DNA of 64,000 nucleotides from Deltaproteobacteria bacterium (GTDB lineage: Bacteria > Desulfobacterota > BSN033 > WVXP01), in the NCBI GenBank assembly GCA_019308905.1, contig JAFDHF010000004.1, positions 62,001 to 126,000 on the forward strand, in the 5' to 3' direction. Positions 8,357 through 17,483 of this stretch are shown piece by piece; positions within the stretch are counted from its first letter, which is position 1; each line of letters begins with the position of its first letter. A model generated the notes under the pieces. The model was given only the letters and a program-made list of their open reading frames with translations. It made no database searches and was not told the origin of the DNA. The translations under genes were made by a program, and so were the position numbers.

Positions 8357-9493
8357 GTGGAAGATCCTGTCATTTCAGAACTTTCGGCCATTGCGAATTA
8401 TCCCTATGATATGCTGCGCGAATACAAGCGGCAAGGCCGGCGGATCATCGGAAGCACCCTCCCCGACGTGCCGGAGGAGTTGGTCCATGCAGCCGGGCTG
8501 CTGCCTTTCACCATTCTGGGGACCAACCGCCCCATCCGCAGGGCGGGTGCCCTGCTTCCCGACAATTCCTGTTCTCTGGCCCGGAGCACTCTGGAGCTCG
8601 TCCTGACCTATGAAACCGGTCTCTTTGACGGCTTCATCCTGCCCCAGGTGGATGATACAACCCAGCACCTCTCCGACATCTGGCGGAGGAGAATCCCTTC
8701 ATCCTTTTTCGAGCCCTACCTTGTTCCCCGCCAAGTGGACCGTCCCAGTTCCAGGCAGTGGCTTCTCGACGAGACACATCGACTCAAGGAGAGCCTGGAG
8801 AGATATACGGCCGGGGTGATATCGGACGGAAGTCTCAGAAGAAGCATCGTTCTTTACAACAGAAACCGCAGGATCCTCCGTCGCATATACGCCATGAAAC
8901 GGAAGACTCCAGGTCTCATAAGCAACCGGGCGTTTTTCGAATTGATCAAGTCCTCCATGTTTCTGCCCAAGGAGAGGCACAACCGGTACCTCGAGCAACT
9001 CCTTCCCAGGTTGGAACAGGAGCTTCCGTCCGGCAGGACGAGGAACCTGCGCTTCGTGGTGGCAGGCGTGGTCTGGGAGCCCCCCTCCCTCATGACGATC
9101 CTCGATGAACTGGGAATAGAGGTGGTCGGGGACGATCTGTGTACGGGAACGAGATACATAGAGGCCGACGCATCGACCGATGGGGACCCTGTCGGCGCCC
9201 TGGTGGACCGCCATTTCCACAGGGGCCCCTTCTCTCCCATACACGACAAGGGCAACCGCATCCTGGCGAATCTCCTCGACCTCGTCAGGCAACACGGGGC
9301 CGACGGAATCCTCTATCTCCGTCTCAAGTTTTTCGAATCCCAGGACTACGATCTGCCGGATTTGAAGCGAGAAATACAGGCCCAGGGGATTCCCATCTAC
9401 GTCCTCGATACGGAGTACCAGACCATCCACCTCGCCCAAACAAAGACCAGGATCCAGGCCTTTGCAGAGTCTCTACCCGGGGGCGGAACATGA
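8357..9493 (+). CDS. 2-hydroxyacyl-CoA dehydratase / benzoyl-CoA reductase family subunit, BcrC-like
   Basis: A protein of about 378 residues in the family that uses a low-potential [4Fe-4S] cluster for reductive dearomatisation or radical dehydration of CoA thioesters. The GTG at 8357 is chosen because GAGAGG precedes it and the open frame upstream contains a terminator. Family landmarks are VPEELVHAAGLLPF near the N-terminus, NSCSLARS, and DDLCTGTRY. Compared with what I know of BcrC-type proteins, only one of three usual cluster cysteines is retained: the one before LPDVPEEL is Ser and the C-terminal KFCDP-type motif reads KFFES. It overlaps the partner gene by ATGA. No ATP-dependent activator gene is in the window. 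Confidence 0.72.
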   Translation: MEDPVISELSAIANYPYDMLREYKRQGRRIIGSTLPDVPEELVHAAGLLPFTILGTNRPIRRAGALLPDNSCSLARSTLELVLTYETGLFDGFILPQVDDTTQHLSDIWRRRIPSSFFEPYLVPRQVDRPSSRQWLLDETHRLKESLERYTAGVISDGSLRRSIVLYNRNRRILRRIYAMKRKTPGLISNRAFFELIKSSMFLPKERHNRYLEQLLPRLEQELPSGRTRNLRFVVAGVVWEPPSLMTILDELGIEVVGDDLCTGTRYIEADASTDGDPVGALVDRHFHRGPFSPIHDKGNRILANLLDLVRQHGADGILYLRLKFFESQDYDLPDLKREIQAQGIPIYVLDTEYQTIHLAQTKTRIQAFAESLPGGGT

Positions 9494-10716
9494 CTAAAGA
9501 AACGGGAACTTCGAAGCCCGGTGCCAGAGAGATCATGAAGAGACTGACTCAGGACTACTACGGCGAGGCCGCAAGGGCCCGCCAGGAGGGCCGGCGGGTC
9601 GCCTATACCACTGCCGTCTCACCCGCCGAACTGTTCGTGGCCCACGACGTGATCCCTGTCTATCCTGAGAACCATGCGGTCATGTGTATCATGAGGCGGA
9701 TGACCCCCACGCTTTCGGCGGCCATAGAAAAGAAGGGATATACCACCCACCTTTGCGCCTATGCGCGGAGCGACTTGGGCTACCGGGAACTCGACGAAAG
9801 CCCCATAGGGGGGCTTCCTGATCCTGATTTTCTCCTTGCCTGCAATGCCCAGTGCTTCACCCTGACCAAGTGGTTCGAGGTCCTATCGAGACGATACCAG
9901 GCCCCCCTCTTTGTCTTGGACACTCCCCAGTACATCCGGAATGACAAGGCACGGCGCAACATCATTCGTTACGTGGAGGCCCAGATCTATGAGCTCATCG
10001 GCGCCCTTGAAGATCTGACGGGCAGGAGATTCGACTTTGACCGCCTCCGCGAGGTGCTCACCCTCTCCAGAGAGGCCTGCCGGCTCTACAAGGAGTTTCT
10101 CGATCTGGCGAGGCACAGACCCTCGCCCATAAGTATCTTTGACGTTCTCATCCACATGGCCATCATCGTATATCTCCGCGGAACTCCGCAGGCCGTGGAC
10201 TACTACCAGACGCTCCTGGAGGAGATCAGAACTGAGAAGGTGGCAAAGGGGATCGGTGTCATCAATAACGAACGTTTCCGCCTCTACTGGGAGAACCTCC
10301 CCGTCTGGTTCAAATTCAGAGAACACTCCGAACTGCTCTCCTCCTATGGGGCCGTGATTCTGACCTCCCTGTACGTTCATGCCTGGAGTTACGACTTCGA
10401 CCCATCAGATCCCATCAGGAGTCTCGCCGAAAACTATACAGGGGTCTTCTCCAATGTGGAGTTGGAAGAAAGGGCTGAGATGGCTCTCGACCTTTTCCGG
10501 CGTTACGCCCTGAACGGGAACATCATGTTCCTCAATCGGAGTTGCAAGGCCGTGACTTTCGGTGAGCATGAACTCAGGGAGATCCTCACCCGTGAAACAG
10601 GGGTCCCGGCCCTTGTCTTCGAGAGTGATATGGGTGATCCGAGATTCTATTCGGAGGTCCAGGTCAAGACGAGGCTCCAGGCCTATTTCGAGAGTCTGGA
10701 AAGGCTTAATATCTGA
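9490..10716 (+). CDS. 2-hydroxyacyl-CoA dehydratase / benzoyl-CoA reductase family subunit, BcrB-like
   Basis: A 408-residue partner subunit, coupled to the previous gene by an ATGA overlap; the frame is open upstream but that part overlaps the neighbour. It shows BcrB-like landmarks: YTTAVSPAELFVAHDVIPVY, PENHAVM, a cysteine in THLCAYARSDLG, CNAQCFTLTKW, and near the C-terminus NRSCKAVTFGE. All three expected cluster cysteines are therefore present, unlike in its partner. In known systems such a heterodimer receives an electron from an ATP-hydrolysing activator. The gene ends only 5 bp before the convergent receiver-TPR gene, and a 6-bp hairpin (TCTGAG/CTCAGA, 10712-10726) spans both stops. 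Confidence 0.75.
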   Translation: MTKETGTSKPGAREIMKRLTQDYYGEAARARQEGRRVAYTTAVSPAELFVAHDVIPVYPENHAVMCIMRRMTPTLSAAIEKKGYTTHLCAYARSDLGYRELDESPIGGLPDPDFLLACNAQCFTLTKWFEVLSRRYQAPLFVLDTPQYIRNDKARRNIIRYVEAQIYELIGALEDLTGRRFDFDRLREVLTLSREACRLYKEFLDLARHRPSPISIFDVLIHMAIIVYLRGTPQAVDYYQTLLEEIRTEKVAKGIGVINNERFRLYWENLPVWFKFREHSELLSSYGAVILTSLYVHAWSYDFDPSDPIRSLAENYTGVFSNVELEERAEMALDLFRRYALNGNIMFLNRSCKAVTFGEHELREILTRETGVPALVFESDMGDPRFYSEVQVKTRLQAYFESLERLNI

Positions 10717-10721
10717 GTCCC

Positions 10722-11873
10722 TCAGAGACCGGCCAGGATCTGCCTTACCTCGGAGAATTCCGGGTTGAGCTGCAGGGCTTTCTCAAAGGCCTTTCTGGCA
10801 TCCTGCCGCATGTCTGCTTCCAGCAGGGCCCTGCCAAGGTTGTAGTAGATATTCTCATCGTTGGGGTCGACTCTCAGGGCACGGTGATACTGTTCTATGG
10901 CATCTTTGTACTTACCCTGTTTCCGGTAGGCTATTCCAAGGCGGTTGTACACATGCACATCCTGCGGATTGATCTTCAGGGCACCTTCGAATGCCTGGGC
11001 CGCCTCCACCGCCATGCCGTGGCTCAGGAATGCCTCGCCGATCTCGGTCCTTATGTCAGCATCCTTCTCAGCCACTCGCATGGCCTCTGAGAAGGCCTCG
11101 CAGGCCTTTTCCGGATCACCGGCGCGGAGGGCAAGATTTCCCAGCTTTATCTGACGTTTCGTATTCCTGGGGCTGATCCTGGCGGCTTCTGCGAGGAGCT
11201 GCATGGCCTTTTCCGTCATCCCCTCCTGTTCGTACACCCCGGCCAGCCTCTCGTAAGCCTTGACAAAAAGGGGGGCAAACTCGATGATCTCCAGGTAGTT
11301 CTCTTCCGCCTTCCTGAGGCGCCCCAGTTTCTCGTAAGCCTCACCCATGGAGCAGAGTACCCTGGGGCTCTGCGGGCAGATGGCCATGGCTCGCTGGAAT
11401 TCCCGGAGAGCGTCCTCGTATCTTCCCGCCCTCATGTGATCCTTTCCCAGTTCCAGGAGAATCTCCACCTCGTCCGGGTTGAGACGGCGGTCGAGTACCT
11501 GGTCCATCTTCTCTTCCAGGGTCTTTGCAACAAAGGGCTTGATGATATAGGCGTCAACGTCCGTCTCGGCGGCTTCCGCAACGGTCTCCTCGTCCACCAC
11601 CCCGGTGACAATCACAAAGGGAAGGTCCCTGAACTGCTCCTTGGCTCGGGCCTTTTTCAGGAGATCGATGCCTTTCATCCGCGGCATGACCCAGTCCGTG
11701 ATCACCAGATCGAAGTGTTCGGCCTGCATCTTCTCCCAGGCCGCCTTGCCGTCTTCGGCCTCGACAATGTGCCGGTATCCCATCTTCTTCAGCATGTTGC
11801 AGATGGTCCGCCTCATGTTGAACTGGTCCTCGACCACGAGGATCTTCAATTGTCCTCTACCTGCCAGATCCAT
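10722..11873 (-). CDS. Response regulator with receiver domain and TPR repeats
   Basis: A 383-residue protein. Residues 8-125 are a CheY-like receiver: acidic pair E15-D16, phosphoacceptor D60 in VITDWVMPRMKG, and K112 in IIKPF. From about residue 140 to the end run roughly seven tetratricopeptide repeats, seen as repeating W/L-G-Y-A-F-P positions such as YEKLGRLRKAEENYLEIIEFAP. There is no DNA-binding domain, so phosphorylation probably changes protein-protein contacts. ATG at 11873 overlaps the kinase gene by 17 bp; a TTG at 11849 just after AGAGGA would give MKILVVED and is a real alternative. The upstream kinase is the likely partner. Confidence 0.85.
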   Translation of the reverse strand: MDLAGRGQLKILVVEDQFNMRRTICNMLKKMGYRHIVEAEDGKAAWEKMQAEHFDLVITDWVMPRMKGIDLLKKARAKEQFRDLPFVIVTGVVDEETVAEAAETDVDAYIIKPFVAKTLEEKMDQVLDRRLNPDEVEILLELGKDHMRAGRYEDALREFQRAMAICPQSPRVLCSMGEAYEKLGRLRKAEENYLEIIEFAPLFVKAYERLAGVYEQEGMTEKAMQLLAEAARISPRNTKRQIKLGNLALRAGDPEKACEAFSEAMRVAEKDADIRTEIGEAFLSHGMAVEAAQAFEGALKINPQDVHVYNRLGIAYRKQGKYKDAIEQYHRALRVDPNDENIYYNLGRALLEADMRQDARKAFEKALQLNPEFSEVRQILAGL

Positions 11874-12732
11874 TCGATGTCCCACGCCTCCTCTTTTCCG
11901 GGCGTTCCCAGGGTGTGTTCGGTATGGAGAATACGAAACGACTCCCGGCACCATCGAGATCCTCCACCCATATCTTTCCGCGGTGGGCCTCGACGGCCAG
12001 TTTGCAGAAGGGCAGCCCCAATCCGAGGTGGCCTGACAGACCGCTTCGGCCGGTGGTGAAGAATTTCTGAAATATCCGTTTCCTATCCCTTTTCCCGATC
12101 CCGGGGCCGGCGTCGGTCACGCTCACCTGGAGCCTCTTGCCGTCCTGGATCCAGCAAAGGTCGACTCGGATCTCCTTGCCCGCAGGAGTGTGTTCTATGG
12201 CGTTGCTGAGCAGATTGAGAACGATTCGAGTGAAGAAATCCCGGTCTGCAAAAAGGGGATGAGAACCGCCGGAAGACTCCACGAGAATCGAAATCTCCCT
12301 CATTGAGGCAAGCCTGCCAAGACCCTTCACGACTTTCCGGACAGCTCTGACAGGATCAAAAGGGGTGGGGTGGATCAACTTCTTCTTCGTCTCCAGCCGG
12401 TACGTCTCAAGGATGTTCTGGACCCTCCGGAGCAGTTCTTCGGCTCCGAGAATGGCAGAGCCAAGGTAGTCTCTTTGAACAGGGGAAAGACCTTCCTCTT
12501 CGAGGAGGTTGAGATTGGCGATGATCTCTGCCAGGGGACCTTTGAGGTCATGAATGACCATATGGGTGAGGTCCACACGGAGCCTCTCCATCTCCCGGAG
12601 TCTCGAGTTGGCCCTCCTCAGCCTTTCGAGTCTCTCCTTGAGCCTTTCGCTCTCCGACAAGGCGGGCTCTCGTCCGGCACCTGACAGCCGGACCTCCCGA
12701 GGAAGGCTCGCTTCACCTCTGTTCCCTGCCAC
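11857..12732 (-). CDS. Soluble sensor histidine kinase
   Basis: About 291 residues with no membrane segment. A basic coiled-coil region (residues 28-55) leads into the dimerisation/phosphoacceptor domain with H61 in HMVIHDLKGPLAEI. The ATPase domain has the N box NLLSNAIEHT, G1 box DAGPGIG, F box IFQKFFT and G2 box GHLGLGLPF. The GTG at 12732 is preceded by GGGGAGGG seven bases away, a much better start than the TTG at 12765. No sensory PAS or GAF domain is visible, so input must come through the coiled coil or a partner. It is followed at once by the receiver-TPR gene. Confidence 0.85.
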   Translation of the reverse strand: MAGNRGEASLPREVRLSGAGREPALSESERLKERLERLRRANSRLREMERLRVDLTHMVIHDLKGPLAEIIANLNLLEEEGLSPVQRDYLGSAILGAEELLRRVQNILETYRLETKKKLIHPTPFDPVRAVRKVVKGLGRLASMREISILVESSGGSHPLFADRDFFTRIVLNLLSNAIEHTPAGKEIRVDLCWIQDGKRLQVSVTDAGPGIGKRDRKRIFQKFFTTGRSGLSGHLGLGLPFCKLAVEAHRGKIWVEDLDGAGSRFVFSIPNTPWERPEKRRRGTSNGSGR

Positions 12733-13132
12733 CCTGTATCCCTCCCCAATAAGCCCAGGATGCAACCACCCCTGGCTCGTCTCCTGCCCGGAGCCAAACC
12801 AAAGAGAAGCCCCTGGACGGGGTGTTCCCCTTTCAGCAAGGAACCCTCATACGCGCGACCCGAGGATTCGACTCCCGTTTCTATCAAGGGAGCCCCAAAA
12901 GGGTTCCTCTCTGTCAATAAGATGATCGGTAAAGATGATGAGAATCTTTAGGAACGCCAGGCTTGCCGGGGATCGGCTTTTCCTCTTGCACCCGACCCAG
13001 GGGGTACCCCTCCGGGGCTCGCAGGGGCGACCGCCTCTACCGCGTCAGAGAAAGCACGCCCCTTCCTGGCCCCCTGTTGCTCATGTTGCTTGGCCGCTCT
13101 TTTCCCCCTCAAAGAAGGCAGAGACGAGGCAC
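12733..13132. other. 400-bp intergenic region, nothing recognisable
   Basis: This lies between the kinase gene and the last gene of the peptide-type importer, both on the minus strand. No convincing gene, strong terminator or consensus promoter was seen. It must contain the kinase promoter unless the kinase is read from the importer operon. Confidence 0.4.
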
Positions 13133-14143
13133 TCATTTCCCCAGAACCTTCCAGCATCTGACCTTCCGTCCATCCCCTACGGGGTAGAATGGGATCTCCC
13201 CCTTCCGGCACCGCTCTTCCACCAGAGGGCACCGGCCCTGGAACTTACAGCCAGGCGGAGGTTCAAAAGGGCTCGGGACATCCCCCTGGAGGGGATGCCA
13301 GTCCCGTTTGGCCCCTGGCTCCGGCACGGGAACCGATGCCAGCAGGGCCATGGAATAGGGATGGAGGGGATGATCGTAGACCAGGTCGGCCGGCCCATAC
13401 TCCATGATATGCCCCAGATACATGACCGCCAGTGTATGGCTGATATACTCCACCACGTTGAGATCATGAGCGATGAAAAGGTAACTGATTCCCAGACTCT
13501 CCTGGAGGGAATTGAGGAGGTTGATAATCTGCGCCTGGATCGAAACATCCAGGGCCGAGACCGGCTCATCACAAACGATCAGGGAAGGCTCGACACTCAG
13601 GGCACGGGCTATGCCGATCCGCTGCCGCTGCCCTCCGCTGAACTCGTGGGGATAACGGTCACCCACATCACCGGGCATCCCCACCATCACGAGCAGCTCC
13701 CTGACCCTCTCCGCGCGCCACTTCCTGTCCCCTTTCCCGAGGGTCCGGAGTCCCTCCTCGATCGAGCGACCCACCGTCATCCGGGGATTGAGTGAGCCGA
13801 AGGGATCCTGGAAAATGATCTGCATCTCCCTCCGCAGGGGCTTCAACTCCTCCGGTGAGAGGCCATTGATCTGCCTGCCCCGGAAGACCACCTCCCCCTC
13901 ATCTGGCTCCATGAGCATGAGAATCAGCCGTCCAACCGTGGTCTTCCCGCAGCCACTCTCTCCCACCAAGCCGAGGGTCCCGCCCTGAGGGACTTCCAGG
14001 TCCACACCGTCCACGGCCTTTATCCAGCCCACGGTTCTCCGGAGGAAACCCCTCCGCACGGGAAAGTACTTTTTCAGGCCCCTGGCCGAAAGCACCATAT
14101 GGTCGGCCCCGGATGCCGGCATGGTCTTCTCAGAGGCTCTCAT
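13133..14143 (-). CDS. Peptide-type ABC transporter ATPase (DppF/OppF-like)
   Basis: A 336-residue nucleotide-binding subunit of the oligopeptide/dipeptide/nickel importer family. Walker [10 protein letters not shown], signature FSGGQRQRIGIARAL and Walker B LIVCDEPVSALDVS are complete. The C-terminal oligopeptide-family extension carries the cysteine set (CKFQGRCP, then C in EERCRKG and RCWKV) that in relatives binds an Fe-S cluster. It overlaps the DppD-like gene by ATGA and is the last gene of the operon read from 19607 to 13133. Confidence 0.9.
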   Translation of the reverse strand: MRASEKTMPASGADHMVLSARGLKKYFPVRRGFLRRTVGWIKAVDGVDLEVPQGGTLGLVGESGCGKTTVGRLILMLMEPDEGEVVFRGRQINGLSPEELKPLRREMQIIFQDPFGSLNPRMTVGRSIEEGLRTLGKGDRKWRAERVRELLVMVGMPGDVGDRYPHEFSGGQRQRIGIARALSVEPSLIVCDEPVSALDVSIQAQIINLLNSLQESLGISYLFIAHDLNVVEYISHTLAVMYLGHIMEYGPADLVYDHPLHPYSMALLASVPVPEPGAKRDWHPLQGDVPSPFEPPPGCKFQGRCPLVEERCRKGEIPFYPVGDGRKVRCWKVLGK

Positions 14144-15141
14144 CCTCTCCTCTGTCTATGGATGATCGGACACCGGGCCAGATGTCCGTCTCCAAAATCG
14201 AGCATCTCAGGAAACTCCTTCCCACAGGTCTCCTCCGCGTAAGCACAACGGGGATGAAAGGGACACCCCAGGGGCTTGCGGGCTGGGTCCGGCACTGCCC
14301 CGGGTATGGAATAGAGGGGCCGGCCCTTTTTCGCCCGGCTGGGAAGAGACGCGAGAAGCCCTATCGTGTAGGGATGGCAAGGATTCCAAAAGATCTGTTC
14401 CACATCTCCCGCCTCGGCAATGACACCCGCATACATGATGTAGATCCTGTCAGCTATCTCGGCCACCACGCCCAGGTTGTGGGTTATATGGAGAACAGCC
14501 ATCCTCCTCCGCGCCTGAAGCTCCTTGAAGAGATGGAGAATCTGGGCCTGAACCGTCACATCGAGGGCGGTGGTAGGTTCGTCTGCGATGACGAGCTCGG
14601 GACCACAGGCAAGGGCCATGGCTATCATCACCCGCTGCCGCTGCCCGCCACTCAGGTTATGAGGATAGTCCCTCAGTCGATCACCCGGGGAGGGTATCCC
14701 CACATCGGTGAGGAGCCGGATCACCCTCTCTCTGGCCTCTGGTCGCTCCACCTGCTCGTGGGTTGTAATGACCTCCTCGATCTGGTCGCCTATGGGGAAG
14801 ACCGGGTTCAGAGAAGTCATGGGTTCCTGGAAGATCATGGAGATCTCTCTGCCCCTGATCTTCTGGAGTTCCAGCTCATCGAGGTAAAGGAGGTTTCTCC
14901 CCTTGAACAGAATCTCTCCCTCAGGGATCTCTCCGGGCGGCTGGGGAATCAACCCGAGAACAGCGAGGGCCGAAACCGTCTTCCCGCAACCTGACTCTCC
15001 TACAAGGCAGACCGTCTCGCCTCGACCGATCCGGTAGTCGATGCCGTCGACGGCTTTTGAAACCATCCCGTTGTTGCGAAAAAAGACCTTCAGATCCCTA
15101 ACCGAAAGCAGGTAATCGTTGCTTGACCCCATGGTCCTCAC
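14140..15141 (-). CDS. Peptide-type ABC transporter ATPase (DppD/OppD-like)
   Basis: The partner ATPase, 333 residues: Walker [10 protein letters not shown], signature [15 protein letters not shown], Walker [15 protein letters not shown], and the C-terminal region with the [16 protein letters not shown] cysteine cluster typical of the OppD/DppD type. The frame starts at a GTG (15141); an ATG nine bases in (15132) is equally possible. A 211-bp gap with only a loose 6-bp inverted repeat separates it from the upstream permease gene, longer than other spacings in this operon. Confidence 0.9.
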   Translation of the reverse strand: MRTMGSSNDYLLSVRDLKVFFRNNGMVSKAVDGIDYRIGRGETVCLVGESGCGKTVSALAVLGLIPQPPGEIPEGEILFKGRNLLYLDELELQKIRGREISMIFQEPMTSLNPVFPIGDQIEEVITTHEQVERPEARERVIRLLTDVGIPSPGDRLRDYPHNLSGGQRQRVMIAMALACGPELVIADEPTTALDVTVQAQILHLFKELQARRRMAVLHITHNLGVVAEIADRIYIMYAGVIAEAGDVEQIFWNPCHPYTIGLLASLPSRAKKGRPLYSIPGAVPDPARKPLGCPFHPRCAYAEETCGKEFPEMLDFGDGHLARCPIIHRQRRG

Positions 15142-15352
15142 CGAACCCCTGGCAGCCGAACCCGACAGCTCCCAGAAGACCGCAGCCGGCCTCGATTTTC
15201 TCTCGGGTCAGCCTTCTGCCCTGCGGGCCATCACCTCAGCCAAACCCGTCGAACCCAACAGATAACCCCACCGGTCTATTCGTCTCCCCACTGTCGGGGT
15301 TGCCCAACACGTTCGAGCCGATCAACAAGGGCCAAACCACGGGGCCCCGTCT

Positions 15353-16528
15353 CTAGTGTCTCTCTCTCAGTTTCGGATTGAGAACATCCCGCAGGCCTTC
15401 ACCAAAGAGGTTGAAGGCCAGGACCACGACAAGGATCGCGAAACCCGGAACAAAGGTCAGCCAGGGTGCATCGAAGATGAAATTCTTCCCGTTGGACAGG
15501 ATGTTTCCCCACGTGGCATGCGGTGGAGGAACGCCGAAACCGAGAAAGCTCAGCCCAGCCTCTGTCAGGATGGCTGTGGCGATGCCTATCGTCGCCGAGA
15601 CCAGAACCGGCGCCATGGCATTGGGGACCATGTGTCTGAAAATGATCCGCAGGTCCGACAACCCAAGGGCCCGGGCCGCCGTGACGAAATCCTGTTCTCT
15701 GAGGGAGAGGAACTCGGCCCTCACGAATCTGGCCGCACCCATCCAGCTGGTCAGCCCGATGACGACCATAATGTTATAGATGCTCGCGGGAAGCAGGGCC
15801 ACCACGGTAAGGATGAGGAAGAAGCTCGGAAAACAGAGCATGATATCGATCAATCCTGTAATCAGAACGTCCACCGAAAAGAGGTTGACAAAAGCCAGAG
15901 AGAACACCGCCGGTGGGCGCCGGCCCCTCCCCGAAGTCCTGCCGACCCTCAGCAAGACGAGAAATCCAAGGCCTGCCAAGACGAGAATCACTCCCACCGC
16001 CACCCTCCCCGCGGCCAGTACGGCACCACCCAGCCCCAGCAGACCAGGACAGACAAGATGACCGACCCGGATAGGCCGGCTCCCGTAGTATCCGGCCACT
16101 CCCCCGAGAAAGACGCCGATGACCACGGCGATCCCCACCGCAACGAATCCCACGGTCAGCGAGACCCACGCCCCTTGCAACATCCGTGAGAAAACGTCTC
16201 TTCCCAGGTCATCGGTACCGAAAAGATAGATGCCGAGCCTCGGAACTTCCTCTGGTTTGAGCGTCCCGAGATTCGGTCTGGACAGAGGTGGCCGAAGCTT
16301 CTCCTGGAGTCTTACAAGAGCCGGATCGAAGACGGGATTCCTCCCGCTGGTAAGCAGAAGCCCTGCCACGGCTATGACGAAGAAGAGGACAAAAATCGCC
16401 AGCCCGGTCACGGCAAGGCGGTTCTTCCTGAAGAGCTCCCAGTTCTCCTGAAATACCGTCTTTCTGGGCTTCTCCAGGAGACCCCCTTCCGGTAGAAAGA
16501 GCCTCTTTCCGGTTTCCACAACCGTCAT
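15353..16528 (-). CDS. Peptide-type ABC transporter permease (DppC-like) with an internal insertion
   Basis: A 391-residue permease, about 90 residues longer than usual. The N-terminal cytoplasmic part and first helix, YLFGTDDLGRDVFSRML, and the EAA loop AARALGLSDLRIIFRHMVPN are standard. Between GVAGYYGS (to residue 150) and LIDIMLCFPSFFL (from about 226), where relatives have a short loop, there are roughly 65-70 extra residues with two hydrophobic stretches and a basic Arg/Gly-rich link. It overlaps the next permease gene by ATGA and forms the membrane channel with it. Confidence 0.88.
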   Translation of the reverse strand: MTVVETGKRLFLPEGGLLEKPRKTVFQENWELFRKNRLAVTGLAIFVLFFVIAVAGLLLTSGRNPVFDPALVRLQEKLRPPLSRPNLGTLKPEEVPRLGIYLFGTDDLGRDVFSRMLQGAWVSLTVGFVAVGIAVVIGVFLGGVAGYYGSRPIRVGHLVCPGLLGLGGAVLAAGRVAVGVILVLAGLGFLVLLRVGRTSGRGRRPPAVFSLAFVNLFSVDVLITGLIDIMLCFPSFFLILTVVALLPASIYNIMVVIGLTSWMGAARFVRAEFLSLREQDFVTAARALGLSDLRIIFRHMVPNAMAPVLVSATIGIATAILTEAGLSFLGFGVPPPHATWGNILSNGKNFIFDAPWLTFVPGFAILVVVLAFNLFGEGLRDVLNPKLRERH

Positions 16529-17481
16529 AGCCGTATCCTGGGATCGACCACCATATAGAGCAGGTCGGAAAGAAATGTCCCTGCCAGTACCAGTATGGCC
16601 GATATGAAGTTGACCGTGAGGATCACCGGGTAGTCACGGGCAAGGATCGCCTCATAGGCCATCCGTCCCATCCCGGGCCAGGAAAAAATGGACTCGATTA
16701 TCACCGATCCCCCGATCAGTCCGGGCAGGACAAGGCCGAACATCGTCACAAAGGGCAGCAGCGCGTTCCGCAGGGCGTGCTTGTAGTGGACCTTTTCGGC
16801 GGGCAGGCCCTTGGCCCTCGCCGTTCGCACGTAGTCCTGGTTCTCCACCTCGAGCATCTGGTTCCGCACATACCGGGAAAGAACGGCGATCCCCCCTGCC
16901 GCGCCGAGTACCGAAGGGATCAGCAGGTGCCACATCCGATCCATGAACCAATGCCATCCCCTCGATGCGATGCCGAAAGTCTCCATGCCTATCACCGGAA
17001 CACCGAAGGTGGTGACCACGAAGATAATCAGGATGTAAGCGAAGAAGAACCCGGGGATGGAGATGAGGAGATAGGCCAGGAAGGTGGTGCTCTTGTCGTA
17101 AACCCCGCCCCGGTTGACCGCAGCGTGTATTCCCACGGGGAATGAAAGAGTCCAGGTGATCAGGGTCCCTAGAACGAAGAGGGGCAGACTGTTCAGAAAC
17201 CGCTCGAATATCTTCCCCAAAACCGGCCGGTTGTCCTTCCAGGAGACGCTCTTCCCCGAAAGGAGGTCCCGATAGAAATAGAGGTATTGAACATAGAGGG
17301 GTTTGTCCAGGTGGAACTCTTTGCGGTACCGTTCGAGTACTTCCCGGGTGAACTTCGGGTTCAGGGGATTGATCTGGCTCGGTTCACCGGGCGCGAGGTG
17401 GATGATGAGAAAGGAGACCACGGAGACGAAAAACAGGGTGATGGTCTTCTGGACAAGGCTCCTGCCGAGAAAGGCGAGCAT
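16525..17481 (-). CDS. Peptide-type ABC transporter permease (DppB-like)
   Basis: A 318-residue inner-membrane permease. The ATG at 17481 is preferred over the longer frame because GGAGGG lies just upstream and the protein then begins with the family's first helix. Landmarks are PLYVQYLYFYRDLL, the EAA loop RTARAKGLPAEKVHYKHALRN, and the C-terminal IFSWPGMGRMAYEAILARDYP motif with VVDPRIRL at the end. It starts two bases after the binding-protein stop codon, so it is co-transcribed with it. Confidence 0.9.
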   Translation of the reverse strand: MLAFLGRSLVQKTITLFFVSVVSFLIIHLAPGEPSQINPLNPKFTREVLERYRKEFHLDKPLYVQYLYFYRDLLSGKSVSWKDNRPVLGKIFERFLNSLPLFVLGTLITWTLSFPVGIHAAVNRGGVYDKSTTFLAYLLISIPGFFFAYILIIFVVTTFGVPVIGMETFGIASRGWHWFMDRMWHLLIPSVLGAAGGIAVLSRYVRNQMLEVENQDYVRTARAKGLPAEKVHYKHALRNALLPFVTMFGLVLPGLIGGSVIIESIFSWPGMGRMAYEAILARDYPVILTVNFISAILVLAGTFLSDLLYMVVDPRIRL

Positions 17482-17483
17482 CG

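Noticed and set aside
9139-9489. 117-codon upstream extension of the BcrB-like gene
   Set aside because: It overlaps the partner gene and has unrelated composition; the ATGA overlap at 9490 is the natural start.
12945-12960. AT-rich hairpin AAAGAT/ATCTTT as a terminator
   Set aside because: The stem is short and AT-only, without a T-run in either direction.
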